NCBI GenBank assembly: GCA_913058495.1
Contig: CAJXQC010000016.1
Span: 1-64,000 of the forward strand
Source of the DNA: an uncultured Balneola sp.
GTDB taxonomy: Bacteria > Bacteroidota > Rhodothermia > Balneolales > Balneolaceae
Length of the DNA: 64,000 nt
Direction: 5' to 3'
Positions 56,513 to 64,000 of this stretch are shown piece by piece. A program made the translations under genes and the position numbers. The notes below the pieces were generated by a model. It saw only the letters and a program-made list of their open reading frames with translations. It had not been told where the DNA came from and searched no databases. Every line of letters starts with the position of its first letter. Positions within the stretch are counted from its first letter, which is position 1.

Positions 56513-57615
56513 GAATTGGTTTACTTACAAGTTCTCGCGCTGATTTTGGTATTTATAAACCATTATTGAATTTAATGGTTCTAGAATCAGATATTGAATT
56601 GAAAGTAATTGCATTTGGCACTCACTTATCACCATATCATGGTTATACAATAAATGAAGTCAAGGCGCAGAATTTAAGTGATATCGATGAAATTGATTCA
56701 CTATTATTGGGGGATAATAGCTCAGCTATTTCTACATCTTATGGTTTAACAGTTATCAAGTTTTCAGATTATTGGAATCAGAATAATTTTGATTTGGTTT
56801 TTTGCTTAGGTGATCGATACGAAATGTCAGCTGCTGTTCAGGCTGGAATTCCGTTTGGAGTAAAATTCGCTCACATTCATGGAGGTGAGAAAACCTTAGG
56901 AGCTATAGATAATATTTATAGGCACCAAATAACATTAGCATCTAGTCTCCACTTTACATCAACTCAGAAATACGCAGAAAGAGTTGCAGAATTAATTGAG
57001 TCAGACAAAAATGTGTTCAATGTTGGAGCACTTAGTTTGACTGACTTGGATAAATTCGAATTCGATGGCGAAAAACAATTCAGAGAAAAATTCGGGATAC
57101 CAAAAAAACCTTACTTACTTATAACATTTCATCCAGAGACTGTTAATTCTGTAGTTAACAAACAGTACGTAAATGAATTAGCTAAATCATTAAAAAAAAT
57201 AGTAAGGCAATTCTACTTGGTAATTACTCTTCCAAATGCAGATACTAATGGTTCTTTGTACAGGTCCGCACTACACAATATTAAAAAAGAATTTCCAGAT
57301 AATGTTTTGTTGATCGAAAATTTTGGCAAAGAAAACTATTTTAATGCAATGAAATATTCACAATTCCTTTTAGGAAATACTTCTAGTGGAATTATTGAAG
57401 CAGCATCATTTGGAAAGTATGTGATAAATGTAGGTAATAGACAACTAGGTAGAGTTAAAGGTAAAAATGTTTTTGATTGCGAATTTGAATCTTTATCAAT
57501 TCAAGAATGTGTGAAAAATATATCTATACTAGGTTCTTACAAGGAAGAAAATATTTATGAGGGTACTAATCCAGCAGCTGAGATTATGAAAATAACTAAG
57601 TCATTTATTCAATGA
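56509..57615 (+). CDS. neuC: NeuC/LegG UDP-sugar 2-epimerase, hydrolysing
   Basis: 368 residues of the UDP-GlcNAc 2-epimerase fold: GLLTSSRADFGIYKPLL, CLGDRYEM, HIHGGEKTLGAIDNIYRHQ, TFHPET and GNTSSGIIEAASFG. It hydrolyses the UDP-sugar while inverting C2, giving the free sugar that NeuB uses. It overlaps the genes on both sides by 4 bases. Confidence 0.93.
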   Translation: MRIGLLTSSRADFGIYKPLLNLMVLESDIELKVIAFGTHLSPYHGYTINEVKAQNLSDIDEIDSLLLGDNSSAISTSYGLTVIKFSDYWNQNNFDLVFCLGDRYEMSAAVQAGIPFGVKFAHIHGGEKTLGAIDNIYRHQITLASSLHFTSTQKYAERVAELIESDKNVFNVGALSLTDLDKFEFDGEKQFREKFGIPKKPYLLITFHPETVNSVVNKQYVNELAKSLKKIVRQFYLVITLPNADTNGSLYRSALHNIKKEFPDNVLLIENFGKENYFNAMKYSQFLLGNTSSGIIEAASFGKYVINVGNRQLGRVKGKNVFDCEFESLSIQECVKNISILGSYKEENIYEGTNPAAEIMKITKSFIQ

Positions 57616-58658
57616 GACACTATAAAGAACATTTAATTGTAACAGGTACTAGTATTAGAGATGCTCTTAGCATATTGGATAAGCTGGCACAGGATGCAAT
57701 CTGCTTTGTAGTTAATGATGAGCTTAAGCTTTTAGGGTCGCTCACCGATGGGGATATTAGACGAGGTTTAATAGCTGGAATTGAATTGGATGACACTGTA
57801 GATAGTATAATTCAAAAAGAGCCTAAATTTCTCCGTAAAGGGGATTATGATTTGAATAAAGTAATAGAATACAGAGATAATAATTATAAGGTTATTCCTA
57901 TAGTTACGAAAAAGGGTAAGATCATAAATGTGATTAATTTTCGGCATCTAAAGTCTTATTTACCTATTGATGTAGTTATTATGGCTGGAGGAAAAGGGAC
58001 TAGGCTTAGACCCCTAACTGAAAAGACTCCCAAACCTCTCTTAAAAGTTGGGGAAAAGCCAATACTTGAACATAATATTACAAGACTTGCACTTTTTGGG
58101 ATGGATGACTTTTGGATATCCGTTAACTATTTAGGTGAGCAAATTGAAGAGTATTTTGGAAATGGTAGTGATAACAATTTGAAAATAAATTATGTCTGGG
58201 AGAAGGAACCACTAGGGACTATTGGTGCTGTCTCAAAAATTAAAGACTTTGAACACGATACAGTATTGGTTACTAATTCTGATATTTTGACTAACCTTAA
58301 TTACGAAGATTTTTATTTACGTTTTGTAGAAGAGAACGCAGATTTTGCAGTTATGACAATACCGTATAAGGTAGATGTACCATATGCAGTACTTGAAACT
58401 GATAACGGTCATGTGGTCTCTTTTAAGGAGAAACCTTCTTATACTTACTATTCAAATGGAGGTATATATCTTATGAAGCGCGAATTAGTACACCATATCC
58501 CTGCAAACAGTCATTTCAATACTACGGATTTAATGGAAGAACTGATTGCTAAAGGGAAAAAAGTTATATCCTATCCATTTTCAGGTTACTGGTTAGATGT
58601 TGGAAAGCATGAAGATTTTGCTAAAGCACAAACTGATATTAAGAAGTTAGATATTTGA
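57612..58658 (+). CDS. ptmE: CBS-domain nucleotidyltransferase (PtmE-type)
   Basis: 348 residues. Two CBS repeats fill the first 115 residues, followed by the NTP-transferase core: VIMAGGKGTRLRPLTEKTPKPLL. Fusion of CBS domains with this core is that of PtmE, the glucosamine-1-phosphate guanylyltransferase of the GDP-linked legionaminic pathway. It would feed GDP-GlcN into the pathway, which supports Leg rather than Neu5Ac. CBS domains may bind an adenosyl regulator. Confidence 0.85.
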   Translation: MRHYKEHLIVTGTSIRDALSILDKLAQDAICFVVNDELKLLGSLTDGDIRRGLIAGIELDDTVDSIIQKEPKFLRKGDYDLNKVIEYRDNNYKVIPIVTKKGKIINVINFRHLKSYLPIDVVIMAGGKGTRLRPLTEKTPKPLLKVGEKPILEHNITRLALFGMDDFWISVNYLGEQIEEYFGNGSDNNLKINYVWEKEPLGTIGAVSKIKDFEHDTVLVTNSDILTNLNYEDFYLRFVEENADFAVMTIPYKVDVPYAVLETDNGHVVSFKEKPSYTYYSNGGIYLMKRELVHHIPANSHFNTTDLMEELIAKGKKVISYPFSGYWLDVGKHEDFAKAQTDIKKLDI

Positions 58659-59344
58659 AATATTTGGTAATAATACCGGCACGTGGAGGTTCAAAAGGGG
58701 TGCCCGGTAAAAATATAAGACCGCTTAACGGAAAACCATTAATTCATTACACAGTCGAGGCTGCGAGAAGCTTGTTTAATGACTCCGATATATGTGTGTC
58801 AACTGATTCGGACGAAATAAAAAAAGTAGTTGAACAGATAGGATTAAAGGTCCCTTTTATAAGACCGAAAGAATTGTCGCAAGATAGCTCTGGTTCGCAT
58901 GAAGTGATATTACATGCTTTAGATTTTTACGAAAAAAAAGGATTTGAACCCGAAGCAGTAATATTATTACAACCCACATCGCCTTTAAGAACAGCTAAAC
59001 ATATAGACGAGGCTGTGAAATTGTTTGGACCTAGTTTAGATATGGTAGTATCTGTTAAGGAATCTTCTTCAAACCCATATTATAATTTATTTGAAGAAGA
59101 TTCCTCTGGGTTTTTAAAAAAATCCAAGAAAGGAAGTTTTGTGAGAAGACAAGATTGTCCTCCTGTTTGGGAATATAATGGAGCTATTTATGTGATAAAT
59201 GTGAATTCCATAAAGAAGAACCGCCTACATAAACTCAGTAATATAAAAAAATATGTCATGGATGATATTTCTTCCATAGATATTGATACAGAACTAGATT
59301 TTAAATTGGCTGAGTTTATTATGACTAATAAATATTATTTATGA
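58655..59344 (+). CDS. neuA: CMP-nonulosonic acid synthetase (NeuA/LegF)
   Basis: 229 residues from a TTG that overlaps the previous stop. IIPARGGSKGVPGKNIRPLNGKPL is the CMP-acylneuraminate cytidylyltransferase signature; LQPTSPLRTAKHI follows. It activates the nonulosonic acid with CTP for transfer to a glycan. The four-base overlap with the next gene continues the operon. Confidence 0.93.
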   Translation: MKYLVIIPARGGSKGVPGKNIRPLNGKPLIHYTVEAARSLFNDSDICVSTDSDEIKKVVEQIGLKVPFIRPKELSQDSSGSHEVILHALDFYEKKGFEPEAVILLQPTSPLRTAKHIDEAVKLFGPSLDMVVSVKESSSNPYYNLFEEDSSGFLKKSKKGSFVRRQDCPPVWEYNGAIYVINVNSIKKNRLHKLSNIKKYVMDDISSIDIDTELDFKLAEFIMTNKYYL

Positions 59345-60498
59345 TAGAGGCAGTAATATTAATAGCATACATAAGCTTTTTTTCATTTTATTTTATTCTA
59401 AGTAAAAAGAAAGAAATGGCGAGTTTTTCTGTGCTTATCATTACAAGTGGATTAGTATATGTAAGTTCGGTTATTTCCTTAATTATTAGTCTGGGTTATT
59501 TCCTTTTTCGTTTAAAACTCAGTTTTAAAGTCATTCTCTATATTACGGCATCAATAATAATTTTTAGTTCCCATTTAATCATCCAAAAATCATATATAAT
59601 TAATATTAACGAGTTTTTGCAGATACAAGTTTTTGCAATACTGTTTCTGTTGATGATTAACTATAAAAATAAAATATCAGCTTACTATAGGAAAAATATT
59701 TGCCGTGGTTTTTTAATTGGATCTCTAATAATTACATTTTTTTTGGTAGTGCAAGCGGGAGGAGATCTAAAGTTATTACAAACGGATTATCAATACTTTA
59801 ATATATCAAATACATTTAATTACTCAGCGATTTACTTGTTTTTTGGATTAATTGCCGCTCCTTATAAATTAGTTTTAAAGTATAAATACAGGCTAATTTT
59901 GTTTGCGTTATTTTTACTATCTGTTTTTATTTTTCAATCAAGAGCGTCACTTATACTGGGTACCATATTTTTTATTTATTTAAACCAACCGAAAGCTAGG
60001 TTATATAAATGGCTTATATATATTCCTTTAATCGCAATATCGATAGTTTATATTATTGATTCAGGTGTTTTTAACCCTGACGATCCGAATGACATCTTAT
60101 ATTCGATTACTGATTTAGAAAATAATACTAGTAACATTGAAAGAATCAGAATGATAACCTCTAGTTTTTCCAGTCTTGCAGATTATCCTTCTGGATGGGG
60201 AGTAGGGATGTCAGATATTGCACTCAAAAATTATAACATTATGAGCCCTCATGCCCATAATGTTATAGCAAATTGGTTATTTGAGTTTGGTTTAATGGGG
60301 GTAATTATCTCGATTTTATTTTACTATGTACTGTACAGTATGTATCGAGTTAATTCTGACAAATATTCGTTATCAATTCTAACTTTTATTTCAACGTATT
60401 CTATAGTTGAAACTTTGCAGTATAACATATTGGTTACATTGACAATCTATTTTGCATTAATGACATTGACAAATTCAAAAAAGCTAGCTAGTAAATGA
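59341..60498 (+). CDS. wzy: Wzy-like polysaccharide polymerase
   Basis: 385 residues with about ten membrane helices and little charge. A longer extracytoplasmic loop near 260-310 (SGWGVGMSDIALKNYNIMSPHAHNVIANWLFEFG) has the HNxxLxxxxxxG-type pattern of O-antigen ligases/polymerases. It probably joins repeat units in the periplasm. Sequence identity in this family is very low, so the call depends on topology, that loop and location. Confidence 0.7.
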   Translation: MIEAVILIAYISFFSFYFILSKKKEMASFSVLIITSGLVYVSSVISLIISLGYFLFRLKLSFKVILYITASIIIFSSHLIIQKSYIININEFLQIQVFAILFLLMINYKNKISAYYRKNICRGFLIGSLIITFFLVVQAGGDLKLLQTDYQYFNISNTFNYSAIYLFFGLIAAPYKLVLKYKYRLILFALFLLSVFIFQSRASLILGTIFFIYLNQPKARLYKWLIYIPLIAISIVYIIDSGVFNPDDPNDILYSITDLENNTSNIERIRMITSSFSSLADYPSGWGVGMSDIALKNYNIMSPHAHNVIANWLFEFGLMGVIISILFYYVLYSMYRVNSDKYSLSILTFISTYSIVETLQYNILVTLTIYFALMTLTNSKKLASK

Positions 60499-61742
60499 TT
60501 AAGTCTATAGCATCTTTGTTTACTTCTTCTTTAATAGGTAGAATTATTGGGTTTTTTCGTTTTCAATTACTTGTGTTTTTCTTTAGTCAAACACAGTTTA
60601 CTGATAAAATAATTTATACAACTACACTAATTTGGACTTTAAATAACTTTTTTGTCATCCCTAATGTAAATAAAAGTTTAATTGCAGATCTGAGTAGTTC
60701 AACAAAACATAATTACTCGTCAATAATTAGGTATACTTCAAAAGTTGCTTTAAGAAGCGGGGTTTTTGCAGGTATTATTTCAGTTTTAATTATCCTTTTC
60801 TTACAAATGACCGGTAGTGGGTTAAATTTCAAACCTTTAGACTTAATACTAATATTTATAATTGTAATATGTTTAGGTCAAAATGAAGTCTTTAGTCTGT
60901 ATAATCAATTTAGGAAAAGATTCTTTTTGTATGCCTTAAATCCAGCGGTTTGGAATAGTGTTTTAATAGGAGGTATTTTAACAATGTGGCTCCTTGCAAG
61001 TACTGATTTATATATCTACTTGATCTTTTTATTGATTGCAATCCTATTGACATTGTTTATGCAATACAATAAAGTTGATGTTCTACTTGGCAAACAGAGT
61101 TTAGTTAAAATTAGAGAGACCGAAAAAGTAAAGTTGCCTGCAAAAAACTATTGGTATAATGGAGTAGTTATTCTTTTTATGGGGACAACTTTTTTAGATT
61201 TGAATTTTATAACGGTTTTTTCAGTAGCAGGGATTGTAACTGTATATACAATTCTATTAAAAATTCCTGAATTGATGCTTTCTATAATAAATGGATCAGT
61301 TCAGCCTGTTTTTTTTAATTCAATCATGGATAATCAAGGTCGTTTAAAAAATAATTTTAGTCGCTTTCTTCTATTGAGTTTAGTTGCATTTACCTTAATG
61401 GGATTGTTTTTATTCGTATTTAAATATCAATTATATCAATACTTATTTAATTTCCAGATTGCAGGTTTCGAGTCTAGCTTATTATTAGTATTAATTATGG
61501 CATTCTTTGCCTCGTTTAGCTATATGATTGTACGTTTAAGTGAAGAGTTTAAGTATTCTAAGAGTTTATTTTTTGTCGCTTTGATAATGATAGTCATTAA
61601 GATTTTTATGATAGTAACTTTTGATTTTAGTCTTAATATGATCATTTATACAAATATAGCAACATATGTCTGTATTACATTAATAGGACTTTATTTTCTA
61701 TTTATAAGAAAAAACACTCATATTTTAAATATACTGGATTAA
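60495..61742 (+). CDS. wzx: Wzx-like flippase (MATE/MOP superfamily)
   Basis: 415 residues with about twelve membrane helices. Pairs of helices such as IGRIIGFFRFQLLVFFF, LILIFIIVICLGQNEVFSLYNQF and GTTFLDLNFITVFSVAGIVTVYTILLKIPEL fit the MOP flippase superfamily (Wzx/MurJ). It would move lipid-linked repeat units across the inner membrane for the Wzy-like polymerase. Location supports this; sequence alone is weak. Confidence 0.7.
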   Translation: MIKSIASLFTSSLIGRIIGFFRFQLLVFFFSQTQFTDKIIYTTTLIWTLNNFFVIPNVNKSLIADLSSSTKHNYSSIIRYTSKVALRSGVFAGIISVLIILFLQMTGSGLNFKPLDLILIFIIVICLGQNEVFSLYNQFRKRFFLYALNPAVWNSVLIGGILTMWLLASTDLYIYLIFLLIAILLTLFMQYNKVDVLLGKQSLVKIRETEKVKLPAKNYWYNGVVILFMGTTFLDLNFITVFSVAGIVTVYTILLKIPELMLSIINGSVQPVFFNSIMDNQGRLKNNFSRFLLLSLVAFTLMGLFLFVFKYQLYQYLFNFQIAGFESSLLLVLIMAFFASFSYMIVRLSEEFKYSKSLFFVALIMIVIKIFMIVTFDFSLNMIIYTNIATYVCITLIGLYFLFIRKNTHILNILD

Positions 61743-61744
61743 CA

Positions 61745-63406
61745 ATGTGTGGGATTGTTGGATATTTAGGGAACAAGATCGATCTAATTAATACAAATGA
61801 TTTAATGAGTGGTATTGCTCATCGAGGTCCAGATGAGACTGGAGAATATCGATCAGAGGGTGTTTTTTTAGGTCATAAAAGACTTAGCATTGTAGGGTTG
61901 AGTGATGGGCAGCAGCCATTTACCATAGATAATTATGTATTAGTTTTTAACGGAGAGATATATAATTATCAAGAGCTAAGAATTGTTTTACTCGAAAAAA
62001 ACGTTGTTTTTGATACAAACTCAGACACAGAAGTTTTATTGAAGGCTTATATACATCTGGGGAATGATTTTGTAGACTATTTGGATGGGATGTATGCATT
62101 TTTTATTTATAACAAGTCTACAGGAGAGGGAGTATATGCACGTGATAATTTAGGGATCAAGCCACTTTATATATGGGGAGTAAATAATGAATTTGCGTTT
62201 TCAAGTGAAGCATTACCCTTAATAAAACTACAAAAGTTGTTAAACCCGAAAGACTTTCGAATATCAGAATATGCATTAAGTCATTATTTAAATCATGGTC
62301 ATACGTCAGATATTCCCATTACGGATCAAATTCGAATGGTTCCTAAAGGGGTTCTTTTTCATTATTTAAATGGTCAAAGCACTAAGATCAAGGAGATTGA
62401 TTTTTCTTATGATATTGGTAAAAAAAATGACTTAGCGATCTTTAAAGATGAAGTACGGCAACAGCTTCATGCAGATGTTGATGTTGGGATTTTTCTTAGT
62501 GGTGGTATAGATTCAAGTTTACTAACAGGAATAGGTGCATCCATCAGAAACAATGTTAAAACTTTTTCTATAGCTTTTGATGGTCATAAAGGAGTTGATG
62601 AGTCAGAATTTTCGCGCGAAGTCAGTAAGAAATTTGGGACGGAGCATACAGAGTTTCTTTTTGATGAGTCTACTTTATTAAAATACATTCCAGATTTGAT
62701 AAACTGTATGGACTTACCAGTTTGTGACCCGGCAATGTTGCCAATGTTATATTTATGTGAGCAAACTAAGGAAGAAATTAAAGTTGTACTCAGTGGGGAC
62801 GGTGGGGATGAATTATTTGGAGGTTATACTCATCATCGTATAGTTAAATACAAACGCTTTTTTAAAGCTTTATATTTGGTACTAGGAATGGTAGCTTTTG
62901 TTCAAACTTTCAAGAAGCTTAGAAAAACTATTCAGGAGTTGATTTATTATGTTGAAAAACATGAATTTCCAGAGTATGATATTTATCATAATTTAGATTA
63001 TAGGTTATTACGTAAAACAGATCTTACTTCTATGTACTTTGGACTTGAAGTTAGAGTGCCGTTTTTGAGTAAGAGAGTTTTTGCGCTATCAAGAAAGAAA
63101 AACTATTGGGATTACGTTGGATTTCTTTATGGTAAAAAGTCATTGAGAAAACTTGTAGGAAAATTGGTGAACCGTAAAATTGCTTACAAAAAGAAGCAGG
63201 GTTTTCGGATACCGCTTAAGGAATGGGTTACGAATGGAGAGTTAGGCAAAATGGTTACTGAATCATTAAGCAGAAAGTTATGTATTTCGGAGGAGCTTAT
63301 TGACAACTCTACCTTAAGAGAGATGTTAAATGATAAGCCTACATATTATAATCGCCTGTTTTCATTATATCTGCTAAATGAATGGCTTAATAGAATAAAA
63401 AATTAA
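61745..63406 (+). CDS. asnB: Asparagine synthase (glutamine-hydrolysing)-like
   Basis: 553 residues. MCGIVGYLG with the N-terminal nucleophile Cys2, RGPDETGEY, and the ATP loop FLSGGIDSS, then LSGDGGDELFGGY. In glycan loci AsnB-like enzymes amidate sugar carboxylates rather than make asparagine, so the product may be an amide on a uronic or nonulosonic acid. Which one applies cannot be said from sequence. It starts 2 bases after the wzx stop. Confidence 0.9.
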   Translation: MCGIVGYLGNKIDLINTNDLMSGIAHRGPDETGEYRSEGVFLGHKRLSIVGLSDGQQPFTIDNYVLVFNGEIYNYQELRIVLLEKNVVFDTNSDTEVLLKAYIHLGNDFVDYLDGMYAFFIYNKSTGEGVYARDNLGIKPLYIWGVNNEFAFSSEALPLIKLQKLLNPKDFRISEYALSHYLNHGHTSDIPITDQIRMVPKGVLFHYLNGQSTKIKEIDFSYDIGKKNDLAIFKDEVRQQLHADVDVGIFLSGGIDSSLLTGIGASIRNNVKTFSIAFDGHKGVDESEFSREVSKKFGTEHTEFLFDESTLLKYIPDLINCMDLPVCDPAMLPMLYLCEQTKEEIKVVLSGDGGDELFGGYTHHRIVKYKRFFKALYLVLGMVAFVQTFKKLRKTIQELIYYVEKHEFPEYDIYHNLDYRLLRKTDLTSMYFGLEVRVPFLSKRVFALSRKKNYWDYVGFLYGKKSLRKLVGKLVNRKIAYKKKQGFRIPLKEWVTNGELGKMVTESLSRKLCISEELIDNSTLREMLNDKPTYYNRLFSLYLLNEWLNRIKN

Positions 63407-63407
63407 T

Positions 63408-64000
63408 ATGAAGATATTACAGATTAGAAGTGATTTTATAGATAATGGACCAGGTACACAGATGTTAACTTTGTCTGAAGCTCTGCGTAGTCGAGGTCAT
63501 ATTGTTGAGGTTGCTGCGAGTGGAGGTCTTTTGGTAGAGAAGATAAAAGAGAAAGGTTTTGTTTTTCATACAATTGATGATTTAGCAAGAAATAAGAGAA
63601 CTCCTTGGAATATTATATCAGCAATTAAAAAATTAAGAAAGTTGTTGGTGACAAGGGAAATTGACATTGTTCATGCCCACAATGCAGCAACGTTGTATTT
63701 AGCCTTCTTAGCTTCTAAAACTATTAAACGAAATATAAAGTTATTTCATAGCTGTAGAGGAATTGAATTACGAAAAAATTATCAATGGAGAAACTGGATC
63801 TATTTAAAATATCCGGGGCATATATTTGCAGTTTCGGAGTATACCAAAAAAATGCTCACTAGTATTGGGGTTAAACCAGACAATATCACGGTTACTTATA
63901 ATGGAGTGGATTTAAGGAGATTTGATTTAAATAAAAAAGAAGCTTTTAGAGAATCTATTAGAACTGAATTCGATATACCTGATAAAGCTGTAGTTATTGG
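63408..64000 (+). CDS. Glycosyltransferase, GT4-like, cut by window end
   Basis: An ATG at 63408, 1 base after the previous stop codon, opens a frame that runs off the window. The translated part (about 197 residues) has QIRSDFIDNGPGTQMLTLSEALRSRGH and VHAHNAATLYLAFLAS, then FAVSEYTKKML and VTYNGVDLRRFD, all features of the N-terminal domain of GT-B glycosyltransferases of family 4. The C-terminal donor-binding domain lies beyond the window. Confidence 0.88.
   Translation, partial: MKILQIRSDFIDNGPGTQMLTLSEALRSRGHIVEVAASGGLLVEKIKEKGFVFHTIDDLARNKRTPWNIISAIKKLRKLLVTREIDIVHAHNAATLYLAFLASKTIKRNIKLFHSCRGIELRKNYQWRNWIYLKYPGHIFAVSEYTKKMLTSIGVKPDNITVTYNGVDLRRFDLNKKEAFRESIRTEFDIPDKAVVI

Overview
The window looks like chromosomal DNA of a low-GC member of the Bacteroidota/Balneolota lineage, most likely a marine Balneolaceae-like bacterium. 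The reasons are a PorD-type protein (DUF4835), PorV-like barrels, a single-subunit cytochrome b558 SdhC, many lipoproteins with short lipoboxes, six-bladed propeller lipoproteins, an EtfAB/FixCX acyl-CoA electron chain and little Shine-Dalgarno signal. The exact genus cannot be read from this sequence alone. No rRNA, tRNA, CRISPR array, transposase or integrase was seen.

Layout. 1-6.1 kb: DUF1460 lipoprotein, GlmM-like phosphohexomutase, membrane SGNH hydrolase with TPRs, cobalamin adenosyltransferase, LolA. 6.1-6.6 kb: an intergenic block built of dispersed repeats. 6.6-9.4 kb: an overlapping arsM/radical SAM pair and a YigZ/IMPACT gene without a standard start codon. 9.5-13.2 kb: sdhCAB, with a hairpin repeat between sdhA and sdhB, and a 52-residue membrane protein. 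13.3-14.5 kb: a two-gene toxin-antitoxin-like cassette between two direct repeats of about 180 bp. 14.5-22.4 kb: DUF1456, gap, two secreted proteins of unknown role, an M61 peptidase, a Ca2+/Na+ antiporter and a fasciclin protein, several with clear terminators. 22.4-31.5 kb: HhH-GPD protein, RND efflux pump with adaptor, an ATP-dependent DNA ligase with its MBL exonuclease partner, and a rhodanese.

31.5-36 kb is a scarred accessory stretch: a second repeat block, a monooxygenase-fold protein, a peroxiredoxin-like protein, a chimeric gene remnant, an orphan P-loop ATPase and a glutaryl-CoA dehydrogenase-type enzyme. 36-42.6 kb holds a propeller lipoprotein and an acyl-CoA oxidation electron-transfer set (acyl-CoA dehydrogenase, FixX, FixC, EtfA, EtfB). 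That set is broken up by hairpin repeats and by a four-helix-bundle gene with terminal inverted repeats. 42.7-46.5 kb: PorD-like protein and a two-gene outer-membrane unit that joins an HhH domain to a large barrel.

46.7-64 kb is a surface polysaccharide locus, clearly more AT-rich than the rest: Wzc-type tyrosine kinase, phosphoesterase, SLBB-like protein, two SDR enzymes, an LhgO-like oxidase, then a tightly overlapping nonulosonic acid set (LegC-type aminotransferase, NeuD/LegH-type acyltransferase, NeuB/LegI, NeuC/LegG, PtmE-type nucleotidyltransferase, NeuA/LegF), Wzy-like and Wzx-like membrane proteins, an asparagine synthase and a glycosyltransferase cut by the window end. Together these would make CMP-legionaminic (or sialic) acid and build it into a glycan. 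No SDR here has an obvious 4,6-dehydratase active site, so the LegB step is not accounted for.

The most unusual items are the arsM/radical SAM pair, the repeat-bracketed toxin-antitoxin cassette, the inverted-repeat four-helix-bundle cassette, the chimeric ABM/acyl-CoA dehydrogenase remnant beside the orphan ATPase, and the YigZ gene that seems to need a non-standard start.
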